Assembly: GCA_038502055.1 (NCBI GenBank)
Contig: JAXRKN010000044.1
Coordinates: forward strand, 11,181,501-11,245,500
Reading direction: 5' to 3'
Length of the DNA stretch: 64,000 nucleotides
Source: Tanytarsus gracilentus
Taxonomy: Eukaryota > Arthropoda > Insecta > Diptera > Chironomidae
Below the pieces are notes generated by a model. The model did no database searches, had not been told where the DNA came from, and saw nothing but the letters and a program-made list of their open reading frames with translations. The position numbers and the translations under genes were made by a program. This document shows positions 36,200-46,940 of this stretch, in pieces (position 1 is the stretch's first letter; each line of letters opens with the position of its first letter).

Positions 36200-39100
36200 G
36201 TTGATCAAATTTTTTGCTTTTTAGTTGACTGGTTTATCTTTAATTGAGGTGTATGGAGGTTGAATGGTTTAAAAAAACTGACTTAGAATTAGCTCTTCGT
36301 TCGCTTCTTATAATAATTTTTTATCACCTTAAAGTTGTGAAATTAAATCAGAAATTGATTAGTGATAAAAAAAATTACAAAGAAAAAATTAATGCGACTA
36401 AACTTATTAAACTCGAGATAAGATTAGGATTCAATAAATTCGAATGATTTAGTAACTTATAAGTTTCTTTAAATATTTTTTAAATTATCAAACATTTTGC
36501 TATAAAAAAATTGCAACAACATAAAGAAGCGATTTATGATTTTTTTTGTTTTAAAACACAATGAACGTCAAATAAATTGAAATATATCGATGCAAAGCGA
36601 GAGGGAGAGGAAAAATCATTGAATGATATCTGTTTTGTGGTTAAAAATCGATTTTCTTTTGGTTTTTGGACGATGCTCTCTTTTTATCATAGTCGGAGAG
36701 AATATAAAAAAAAGTTGATTCATGTTTCCGATTATTGTTCGCAGATTAAGAATTCATCAATCGCCATGTTTTATGCATTTCGCAACAAAATGCAATTTCA
36801 TTTAATTTTTTTTTCTCATACTTGCAATCTGGTGTCGATTGATGTCAATCATAATTCTTCAGTTGACTCCATCAAAATGTGTAATTTATATCGATATCAC
36901 ATAAAGACGTCCGTGTTTAGCTTTTGTTCGAAATATTTTGTGTTGCATGTTCCATTATTCAATGCACGCAATCGGCTCCTTTCTCTATTGCTACTTCCTA
37001 ATCATTATCGCATCTGTTGAATGTGCTGCCTCACTGTATTCATTATTGATAACATTTTCTCTCCTCCGTATTTTATAATGAGAGCCTTTTGTGTTTTTCA
37101 GATGTGCGTGCAATGTTGACTTCTATTATGTGTGAGTTCTTTAAACTCTACCGGTCATAATATTTTGATTAGAAACCGTTTCAATAATTTTTCACAGTTC
37201 CTCATCATAGATAATTGAAAGGTTCGACAGCTTAAAGTCAAAATGGGATCAATTTAATGGATGCATTGAAAAGGATATGAAAAAATATTTTATACATTTT
37301 TTTTAAAATTTCTCACATCAAACGGATATACTTGAAATATTTTAAGTTTTAGTAATTGGTAGGGGCGGCAAACTCACAATTTCAATGGTTATTACGATTT
37401 TTATGGATAATTTGATACTACATAAAAAAATGGATGCTCTGATTTTGGGGATGCTTAAATTAACAGAAATTTCTCATTTCTCTTTAATTTTTCCCACGAT
37501 ATTGCTCTTTGATTTTTTTTTGTAACAAGAACATTTGATAAGAGCTCTGCTTGAAGATTTTAATATGTTGCCGCGCTTATCAGCCTCGATGTTTTTTTCT
37601 GCGGTTTTTGAGTTTTACTGTAGAAAATCCAATAACGCTGCTTGAATTGCTCAAAAATGCTGTTAATCGCATCAAATTTTCATCATCAACCGAAGACGTC
37701 GTAAGGCTTCCAGAAAACATCTTTCGTGTAAAACATGCTTCATGGCATCCGTTATGATTTCGCTGTAAAGTGATCCAGAAAATCATTTTTTTTTGCAAAA
37801 ATAAGATCATAAATCATCAAGGTATGTCTGGTTTGTTTGTGTGACAAAGCGATATGAAAAAGTTAATTAAAAGATGGAAATGAAATTTTAACAATTTAAA
37901 ATGAATTTTTTTTTGCTTTCTATCAAAGGGTGTGCAAGTATTCTCAATTATTGGATTTTTTAATGCAATAAGAAAAAATTTAAATATTTCGCAGCATTTT
38001 GTCAGAGTCGCACACCCTCTCTCCTCACTTCTTTGCATTTCGAGTGATCATAAAATAAGTGTTGCGGTTGAACGCAACAAAAAATCATAAACTGACTCTC
38101 TTCTCGCATTCATTCATAAAAATTTGCAATCAATATTTTTATGTCGATGGTTTTTTCTATCGAGGTAGTTTGACAATGATACTCGGCACATATATTTTTC
38201 GAGAGAAGAAAATATCCCTTTCAAATACTTGTTGTGCATGTCTTGCGACCACAAATATTTTTCCAAGCAATGGCGGTTTTAGTTATAGGCGTTGCGTTGA
38301 CTCAAAATTAGTCTGCGTGCAATAAAAATATTTAATAAATTTTTCATCTATATTAAAGCGAATTTCTTAAAAAATTCTTATCAAAATTTAAATTATTATG
38401 TTCATGACATCGACTCTAATTAATCTCCTCGACATTCCATTTCTGTCAATAATAATCCGTGCCACTTCAACCCCCTCTTTTCAATAAACATTTTAAACAA
38501 CGGATAAAATAATAAGAATTTTTACCCCTGTTGCTTGCTCTCTCTCTCCCTTTCGAATAATTTTAATTTTAAAGCGCGTCGGATGGCGGGAGTTGAGTTG
38601 ACATGTTTTTGTATTTATTTTCAAGTCATGTCAATTAAGTGAAATAATTTTTCGAAAAATTCCATCAGACATTAATCAAAATTTAGCTAATCATGAAGAT
38701 GAAAAGCTTTGTAAAGTTTTTTATTTTGTTTAAGAAAATTAAATTTGTTAAAGAATTTGTCTGAAATCAATCTTCAATGCTTGCTGTAATTAAATACTAA
38801 ATGCAAAATAAAGTCCTAATTATGAAAAAAATCTCGTTCAGCTTTTTGTATGGCTTCATCATACACATCCTGACTACTCGATGAGAAAAGGAAGTTGATT
38901 TGTTGCGGTTTTTATCGAACAACGCAAATGTGCATAATTGATGATTTTTTTTGTGAACATGTGATAAAATATATCTGCAAATTTTTTTTTAAAATTAAAA
39001 GCTCGCTCATTTTTTTTTGTGAATGATTTATTTATTGTTTCAATTTAATGTAAAGAAAAACTATTGCGGTGTTTTGGTGGATATCAAACGCTATTTTATA

Positions 39101-39565
39101 CAAAAAAATGTAATTCAGTATTTCTTCAACTCTTAACGTGTTTTTCTTTGACAAACAATTCATCGCAAAAATGTCTTTTAAATGTGAAAAAAGGTTTCTT
39201 AATTTCATTGACTTTGATCTCAAAATGATTAATTGATGTATAAATTGAAATTTAACTAGCTTGGGGGGAGGAGCAAAAAATGAAAGATTCATCAAATTGA
39301 CGTTACTCTTAAAAATTAACGTCAAACTTTAATATGTTTAATTTTTTATAGTCCACAAAAATGCCTAGGTGTGTGTGTTTATGTAAGATGAGCCAGTTCC
39401 AATACATAACGACGAAGTAAAAACGTAATAATACACGATAATTATAATTTAAAGACACAGATAAATGTAGCTCAAAACAATCATTTTAACCATCTTATAT
39501 ACCACGAAAGTTTATGTAAAATATTTATGGATTAACCCGTTAAAAAATAGATCAAAGATCATCGT
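36200..39565. other. Intergenic region between the LRR gene and TMEM33
   Basis: About 3.4 kb, AT-rich, with no recognised gene. An open frame at 36577-37020 is 147 codons long but begins at TTG and resembles no family I know. The lower end must hold the LRR gene promoter and the upper end the 3' UTR of TMEM33; neither was pinned down. Confidence 0.5.
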
Positions 39566-40708
39566 TTACTCGGTATGCGGCTGCTGTTGGACAGAGGGCG
39601 GTGCGAGACGCGACACCAAGCGAATTGCACTATGCAACACTTTACCAATGATTGCTGGAGCTTTTTGATTATTTGCAAGTGCCTCGGTGGCCAATTTCAA
39701 CTCGTGAAACATGTTACGTGTGTGTGGATTGCGGCGTGAACTATAACGTAATGTCAAGAAGTGATAGTAGATAAATGGTGTCATAAGGCCAGCTCGTCCA
39801 CTGAAATATGGCAATTAAAATTGAATTAGAAATTGATTGAATGAGAATTGAGTACATTTTGGACATTGTAAAAATTTATGGATAATCATAAAATAAAAAA
39901 TACTCACGTAAATGTTGAAATAATGCAAACAGGCATCAAGAAAATTTCCGAAAATGCAATCAATCTCAAGATATTTCGTTGTTGGAACTCTACAAGTGAG
40001 ATCAACAGTCTAGCACCCCACCAACTATTTTGCCCCAATAGCTGTAAAAAAAGAGAGTATAGAGATAGAGAGAAATTCGAGTCGAAAGTTAGCGTAGCGT
40101 GTTAACACGTGAATAACTTTCTGTACATGCAATCAACGGCTTTCATATTGATGAACGAAAAAAAATGAGTTGATTTTAGAAAATATTAAAGATGAACGTG
40201 TCACACTTAAGAAAATAATATCAAAAATGACGTCATCGCACACTTACATCGAGCATTTTTAATGAGTAGCTTGCCGAATGAAGAACAGCAAATAGCACCA
40301 CAGGAAATAGAATCAACACGAATGGCTGAACATAGAGGAAGATGAGCGAGAAGAAGAGATAGTGACAAGAGTCTTCCAGCAGCAGGAGCGAGAGGAATTC
40401 GCGAGTAAATTGAATATTCGGTAGTCTCTGATGAAGTCGAAGTGCTGATGTTGCCGCATTTGAAATTAAAACTTTATAAAAAGCACTTTGGGATGAGCTG
40501 TAATAGAATTTGAATTATTAATTAGCACTTTTTACAATCGATAAGTGGCTTACCCGAAGATCGGCAACAAAAAGCCAACAGCGAACACTATTGAGAGCAC
40601 TCTCGAGAGCCATAATGCAGTCTCAATCTTGTTCTCTAGCATATGATTCTTTACCGCCTCAATTCCACGAGGTTGATTTTCATTATCTGTCGAATTGCTA
40701 TCGCTCAT
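39566..40708 (-). CDS. Kr-h2: TMEM33 / Krueppel homolog 2, ER membrane protein
   Basis: TMEM33/Pom33 family: a multi-pass protein of the ER and nuclear envelope that binds reticulons and shapes tubular ER (family knowledge). Four exons on the minus strand: 40554-40708, 40248-40497, 39908-40041, 39566-39800, in consistent phase, giving 257 residues, the usual family length. Hydrophobic segments lie at about 31-52, 85-125, 162-180 and 184-198. Family stretches include GIEAVKNHMLENKIETALWL, FLLPIFG, QLLGQNSWWGARL-type residues after the second exon, and GRAGLMTPFIYYHFLTLRYS near the end. The C-terminal tail is polar. A donor at 41037 (GTAAGT) and an acceptor TTTTTCAG just before the start codon suggest a spliced 5' UTR. 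It is divergently arranged with RPB9. Confidence 0.92.
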
Positions 40709-41658
40709 TTTTTTTTCTTTATCGTTTTATCTGAAAAATACAGTAATGGAATTTTACGAGATTATTCGGGTTGTTCTTTAATCACTTGTTATGCTCTAAC
40801 TTTGTCATGCTCAAAACAACAAATTTAAATTATTTATTATCGTTGTCCTTGAGAGGTGAATAAATTAACCGCTATGACACACAAAACGAAGAAGATTCAT
40901 CTTTAATTCACCAAAAAAACCTGTTTTTGAAAAAAGTTCACTTTTCATTCAATTTCCACGTAAAACTTTGAGATTTCGTAAGATTACACAATTTACTTCA
41001 TACGATGATTAATTTTTAAAGTGTTTAAAGTACTTACGGATAGCTAAATGAGATGAGTAATGTGAAATAATTGATAAACTTTTAATTTAATTTCTTTATA
41101 AGTTCAACACCTCGACTTAAAAGTTCGAATTAGGGGAACTGATGGTGGTGGAAAAAGATAAAATTTTAACGTCTTCTCTTGAACACGACTTACGAATTTT
41201 TTTTAATTAAAAATCAAAGCTAGCGGAATATTTTAAAATTTGATTAATTTTTGAAGGAAAAGATATGGAAGAAAATCCAGCACAAAATCAATATTTTAAT
41301 CTAAGTATTTTTGTGGAAATTTCAACATTCATAGCTATTTTGATAATTATCGTTCTGACGGAGTGTCTTTTCTAATGTAATGTAAGTTCTTAATTATGAT
41401 ATTTTTAATTCAATCAACCAACATAAAAATAAACCATTTTTGATTAAATAATTTATTTTTAAAATTAATAAATATATTTAATTTGAAACCGTCACAAATT
41501 ATTCAAAATCGTATACAAGTGACTTGCATGCAAGTTTAAAAGTAAATTCCGCGTGAGAAATTCGTAAACAAAAATCAAAACAACTTAAAAAAATTAAATT
41601 TTCTAAGGACATTCACCGATAATTTCTATTTAAATAATCTCAATCAACTGATCGAATC
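40709..41658. promoter_or_regulatory. Divergent promoter region of TMEM33 and RPB9
   Basis: The 950 bp between the two start codons must contain both promoters. On the minus strand a probable TMEM33 5' UTR exon ends at 41038 before GTAAGT, with an intron to about 40734. On the plus strand lies the 36-codon ORF described separately, followed at 41382 by a strong GTAAGT donor. I saw no TATA box in a convincing position. Confidence 0.45.
41265..41375 (+). CDS. Candidate 36-residue single-pass membrane peptide
   Basis: A short ORF with a good start context (G at -3 and G at +4). The first about 14 residues are polar (MEENPAQNQYFNLS). Residues about 15-32 are a continuous hydrophobic run (isoleucine-rich, STFIAILIIIVL), ending with TECLF. 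This is the layout of known insect transmembrane micropeptides. It sits on the RPB9 strand 284 bases upstream of that start codon, so it may be an upstream ORF of the RPB9 transcript or a separate small gene. A GTAAGT donor begins seven bases after the stop, suggesting the stretch is part of a spliced transcript. I do not recognise a family. Confidence 0.35.
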   Translation: MEENPAQNQYFNLSIFVEISTFIAILIIIVLTECLF

Positions 41659-42207
41659 ATGGAAAAGCTCTACGAGAACGAGTTAGGCTTCGTGGGTATC
41701 AGATTTTGTCAGGAATGCAATGTGAGTTTATTTAACATACATCTTAAAATAATAATTAATTCTTTACTAATTTCAGAACATGTTGTATCCGAAAGAAGAT
41801 AAAGAAAATAAAATTCTCCTCTATGCGTGCCGAAATTGTGATTACAAAACCGAAGCTGATAGCTATTGCATTTATGTGAGTTCAATTAATCATAATTAAT
41901 TTAATACTTACTCATTTTTATCAAAACTTAAAAAGGTGAACAAGATTATGCACGAAATCGAGTGAGTACTTTTAAATAAATTTATTCAAACTATTTCATA
42001 ACATTTTCTCTTTTTAGTGAATTGACTCATATCGTTCCTGACGTCATTAGCGATCCAACCTTGCCACGAACTGAGGATCATCCGTGTCCAAAGTGTGGTC
42101 ATCGTGAAGCAGTTTTCTTTCAAGCTCAAACAAGACGAGCTGAAGAGGAGATGAGATTGTACTACGTTTGCACAAACACTAACTGCAGCCATCGTTGGAC
42201 TGAATAA
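41659..42207 (+). CDS. RpII15: RNA polymerase II subunit RPB9
   Basis: Small zinc-ribbon subunit of RNA polymerase II, involved in start-site choice and transcript-cleavage fidelity. Four exons on the plus strand: 41659-41721, 41777-41875, 41936-41961, 42018-42207, in consistent phase, giving 125 residues (129 in Drosophila). Two zinc ribbons are complete: C17-x2-C20 with C39-x2-C42, and C86-x2-C89 with C114-x4-C119. The C-terminal TFIIS-like ribbon has QTRRAEEEMRLYYVC and ends HRWTE, the usual end. Introns are 55-60 bp. It is one of the clearest calls in the window. Confidence 0.97.
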
Positions 42208-42230
42208 TTGACTATGCTTATTTTCTTAAA

Positions 42231-42236
42231 AATAAA
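42231..42236 (+). terminator. Polyadenylation signal of RPB9
   Basis: Canonical AATAAA 24 bases after the RPB9 stop codon. The 3' UTR is therefore probably very short. Confidence 0.6.
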
Positions 42237-43760
42237 ATGACGGTTTTGATTTAAAAAGAATAAAAATTTATTAGAATTAATTTATTGAAAAAGAAAAATG
42301 ATTTGAAAGATTTTCAGAATTTGCAAATTAATCGCACGATTAAAATATTGAGTTAGATTTAAAAATATTTCCAAGAATTTAATCTAACGCTTCAAATAAA
42401 TCAGTCATGTAAGCTGAAAAAATATCAAGCCTAAAAATCAAATTGCAGCATAAAAATTCTTAAATTTCACATTTATTGTTCTGAAAGAAATTTTCACATG
42501 AATGACCGCTTTAACCTAATTTTTATTTTCACTGAGCATAAAAGAAATTTCATTCACATGTAAAATTATGCAAATCGCCACAAGATGCGCGAAAAAGGGG
42601 TTGACGAACAACAATATGAATTATTTTTTTTCGCGGGTTTAAAATTATTGAGCCTGCAGAAAGTGAAAGAGGAAATTTGCGACACATGTTCACATGAAAC
42701 CCTTTCCAGTCAACTTTCTTTTCAACTTAATCCAAAATGCAAAAGCCATATGGCATGTAATGTCACGACCCCTTAAAGTCCTCCTTTCTCATTGTTCCTG
42801 TCATTTCGAGAAGAACTAAAAATAGAAAAGAGCCGGAGAAATTGTACATAAAAGAAGGCAAAAGAGCGCGCAATCTTTCACTGCATTGCATTCATACATC
42901 CATCTCGTATCCCCCCATTGTAAGAGCAGCATAAAAAAATTAAATATATCGAGGAAGATCAAAAAAAAGTGAAAACAAAAAAAGCAGAAAAAACTCGTTT
43001 TTAACATTTCACAATTTTTTTTGAACTCTCTGCATTTTGCACACACAACGGCGAATTTTGCTGAAGAGACCAAAAGAGAAATGAGAGAAAATTGAAAATG
43101 AAATGCATCGCGCATAACTGGGAGCATTAAACCTTTCTTCCCGAAAAAAAACACAACATCGAAGCAGCGAAAGAACAAGAACACCGTCGTCCGTTTTTCG
43201 CAGAAAGGCAAGCCACTTACAAATGGGCCCTCAAATGCAATTTCATGAAGTTTTGTGCATATCGAGAGGGAAGCGAGTGAGCGAGAGAAGTGCATGCAGC
43301 TGTGTTGGTGTTTTACAAGTTTAATGAACCTAAAAGTGCTCTCACATGAACATAACAAACAAACATAAAACATTTTACATTTCCCATTTATTTCCGCGAA
43401 TAAACGAAATCGAATTTATGCTGAAAATTAAACTCGTTTTTCACAATAAAAAATTAAAAAGTTTTGATTTGATCGAGCATGTAAAGGATTTAAAACCTGA
43501 AAAGTGTAAAAAAATAAAAATTATAAATTTTTTAAAATCAAAAAATATTTTATTAAAAATAATTTTTTATGACAAGATTCTGGAAATAATTTTTTATTGA
43601 ACTCACATTTTAGTAAATTTACATTATTCACTGGAAAAAGATGCAGCATCTGTTGGTCAGTAAGCTTATCGATTTTAGCATAGGCCGTAGAGAATGGTAA
43701 AGTTTCCCTATTTGGATTTATTGGAATCTCGTAAGATAAAATCGATTATTTATGGTCGTG
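42237..43760. other. Intergenic region downstream of RPB9
   Basis: AT-rich with a more mixed patch at 42820-43330. A 185-codon open frame beginning with ATG runs on the minus strand from 43373 to 42816 but is rich in Phe, Cys and Leu because the opposite strand is A-rich. No domain is visible. An AATAAA on the minus strand at 43717-43722 would serve the hypothetical exon at 43761-43854. Confidence 0.5.
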
Positions 43761-44454
43761 TCACAGGAAAGTGTTTGACTCGCCATTTTCTAATCTGATG
43801 TTGTAACCGCCACCTCCGCCTTCGGGGCCATTTTCTCTATCTCCTGTGAGATCCCTTAAATTTATGCATCGTCGAACCAAATTGATGAAAATTCATCTTG
43901 TGAATGTCAATTGAAGTGAAATTAATGGGTGAAAGTTTATTTTTGCATTTCAGCTTGCGCTTGAATGAGAAAGTTATAAAATATCTCAATTCCTCGATGG
44001 CTGTAATGCAATTTTTTTTTCGGGTTGCAACGCACCAGGTGTGACCAATTATTTTTTTATGTATCCATAAATGTTTGTAGCGATAAAGTGGTCAATTGAT
44101 TAAACTTTTGGACATATGTTTACTGGTTGATAAAGTTGGCATCGCGATGAATTAGGTCCATTTGTAATTTTACAATGCGGCTAAAGAATAAATCACTGTG
44201 AATATTAAATACCCAACAATCTGAGGTTATGTCGCGCCATAATTGTGCAGCACTCTGATGCCAGTTGATGGTTTGCAAAGCCAATACCGGAGATCAAAAC
44301 TTGTGAAACTGAATTTATAGTCACAAGTTAGGGTCTCAGGGAATCAGCCGCCACAAACTTCGATCGATGTCATTAACTTTGCATTCACTTTAAAAGTATG
44401 TACTTACAATTTTTTTTTGATGGAGCTAACAACATTGTTGCGAGTGAGTTTCAT
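43761..44454 (-). CDS. Speculative two-exon gene or 3' end of a larger minus-strand gene
   Basis: On the minus strand 43761-43854 reads as a terminal exon: after TTTAAG the frame gives DLTGDRENGPEGG, further glycines, then YNIRLENGESNTFL and a TGA, followed 40 bases later by AATAAA. Base composition is much less AT-rich than the surroundings and codons are varied. An upstream segment, 44408-44454, starts with ATG (MKLTRNNVV...), ends at a strong GTAAGT donor and joins in the same phase. The joined product would be 46 residues, with a C-terminal TFL that fits a class I PDZ-ligand pattern. The acceptor has a poor pyrimidine tract and I recognise no family, so the true gene may be larger or absent. 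Confidence 0.28.
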
Positions 44455-45853
44455 TCATCCTTTTTCATCTTTAAATTCGTGTCTCGAGTGTGAGAAAGAT
44501 TATTGCTCTTTCTCCATCCACATACATCCACACTCAAAATGGCCGAAATAAGAAGAGTCAAGTTATCGCCTCGCGGGCCCTTCATAACCTAAGCCACAAA
44601 GATTTTCTAATGATGATCTTTGTTTCGCGTGCTAAAACATGAAAGTAATTATTGTGAAACTTTCACTCGTAATCTTTATTTCTGCTTTGGTCACGCAGTA
44701 AATAAAACACGTCTCAAAGAAATGTTTTGAAATTCATTAAAGAGATTTAATTTAATCAAAAAATTAAACACAAACACAGCCTCAAATTCCAGATGTTTTA
44801 CAACACTTAAGAAGTGACTCTTGTTTGATGATGTCGTGACTCTTACTCACAGATTTTTTTTCGCTTTCTTTCTTCACTCTTTGCCTGCCTAAAAATACCA
44901 TGGCAAAATTTTTATACATTTTTTTTTGCTGTGATCGCGGAAAGTTTGCGAATGTAGTCGTGCCTCGAATGCAGAGGTCAATAATCTCGCGAATTTAATG
45001 CGAGCACGTTTATTTTTACTCTTTTTGATACACTTTATGATGGAGTTCTTCTTTCTCTTTTCTCTAATATTAACATGTCTTTGTGTTCATCATCATGATC
45101 ATTGTATACGTATTTAAATTGCGGAAAAGAAACAATTTCTCATCTCTTTACTTTTTTTACAAGACGAGATGAAATGAATCCGGCATGAGATTATCATTGG
45201 AGGTCTTTCTTTTCCAACTCATCTTCGCATCTAATGAAATGCTAATGATGAGAAAGAAGATCAGACGATGATAGAAGAATGCTAATAAAATGACCGTTGA
45301 AAGTGACGCCGCGAACTACTTCCGCCATTTTTAAAAAATCTCAAGAATTCTCTGGAATTTATGGAGATTTTCATATTTTTTTAAATTTTTAAATTATTAA
45401 CACAAAAATGTTTTTAAAATGTTATTAAAAAATTACAATCCCTTGATAAGATTCGTTAAAAAAATCGATGCCAATCTCTAGCGCATATTTAACATATTAT
45501 AAACATTTCCAAGAAATTCCAGATGCTAATTTTTTTCCATTAATCTACCACCTAATGATCGCATCGCGGTTTCAGATTAATTGCCGCCATTTATTGAAAA
45601 TAAATTTTTAAAATCCATCGCTAGAATTTCTATTCGCCTCTCTGTCATCATCATCGTCATTAATGACTGTCGTTACTCATTATTAGAGACGTTCTCACAC
45701 ATTAACACAGCGATCAGGTCTGTGCGCTTGTATTAAGAATTATTTCATCATCGCTCATATTTCAATTATTATCATAAACAACAAGATGGGTCTGCAAACG
45801 GCGTTGCCATTTCCAATAGCTCCGCATAGATTAGTACCCTACTCCGTTGCAAT

Positions 45854-46460
45854 GAGCATTAGTGGCACTCTTGGTTAATCTTGAAGGACATTCTTCAAAA
45901 ATCATCAATGTAAATCGATTCCTGATGCAATAACGAGTTCAACGACATACATGAAGCCATAGTTCTGAAAATGGACATTAGTGGCACTCCTGGCCGGCCA
46001 TGATGGACATTCCTCAAAAATCATCAGTGTCAATCGATTCCTGATGCAATGACGAGTTCAACGACATACATGAAGCGATAGTTCTGAAAATGGACATTAG
46101 TGGCACTCCTGGTCGGCCATGATGGACATTCTTCAAAAATCGTTAATGTCAATCGACTCCTGATGCAATGACGAGTTCAACGACATACATGAAGCCATAG
46201 TTCTGAAAAATGGACATTAGTGGCACTCCTGGTCGGCCATGATGGACATTCTTCAAAAATCGTTAATGTCAATCGATTTCTGATACAATGACGAGTTCAA
46301 CGATACCCATGAAGCTATAGTTCTGAAAAATGGACATTAGTGGCACTCCTGACCAACCATGATGGACATTCCTCTAAAATCGTCAATGTCAATCGATTCC
46401 TGATGCAATTACGAGTTCAACGATACCCATGAAGCCATATAAGAGAAAATTTGTATGAAA
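45854..46460. repeat. Tandem array of about five 119-120-bp units
   Basis: Units start at about 45854, 45973, 46092, 46212 and 46332, each opening GGACATTAGTGGCACTCCTG (first copy diverged) and closing CATGAAGCCATAGTTCTGAAAA. Spacing is 119, 119, 120 and 120 bp. Differences between units are scattered base changes. A partial sixth unit begins at about 46463 (GGACATTTTTGCACTC). The unit length is not a multiple of three and no frame stays open across units, so it is not coding. Minisatellite or internal repeats of a transposable element are the main options. Confidence 0.9.
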
Positions 46461-46462
46461 AA

Positions 46463-46940
46463 GGACATTTTTGCACTCAGGGACGGTCCTTGGAGGGTCG
46501 GACCTCAAAACTAAATACTTCTTGCACAACTAGAGCCAAAACCCGATCTTTAGCCACAAACCCGACTCAAATCCGACCAGCCGTTCTTGAGATATGGCGT
46601 TCACTAAGATCGTGAGAAAGTGAGAAAGTAAGAAAGTGAGAAAGTGAGAAAGTGAGAAAGTAAGAAAGTAAGATGACTTAAATGGCTCTAACTCCTCGTA
46701 GGATCAACCGATTTCAAATCTGTTTTCGCCAGTTTGTAGGGTTTGACTAGGCCTATCATTTGAGTATATGTTTTGATATTGCACAAGGTAGTGTCTTGGC
46801 ACTAGGGGCCAAAAACTGGTTTTGGAGAAATCCAAAATTAATATATAGCGGAGCTATAAATGTATATACTTTTTTGTACGATACCGATAGAAGCAGAACG
46901 AGGTCGTAAAAAATAGTTAGTGTGCTGATAACACAGTGAG
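46463..46940. mobile_element. Tail of the repeat array, probable non-autonomous element remnant
   Basis: Directly after the 119-bp array comes a degenerate unit start, a (GTGAGAAA/GTAAGAAA)n run at 46612-46672, then unique sequence ending near an exact short inverted repeat TATAGC-GGA-GCTATA at about 46855-46869. Base composition is more balanced than in the flanks. Tandem repeats plus a simple-sequence run plus a hairpin is the pattern of many non-autonomous elements, but I found no target-site duplication, terminal repeats or transposase. Confidence 0.4.
46612..46672. repeat. (GTGAGAAA)n-type microsatellite
   Basis: Seven to eight 8-bp units alternating GTGAGAAA and GTAAGAAA inside the tail of the 119-bp repeat region. 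Confidence 0.85.

Noticed and set aside
36577..37020. 147-codon open frame on the plus strand
   Set aside because: It starts at TTG, has no domain, and shows mixed low-complexity composition. Treated as a chance frame.
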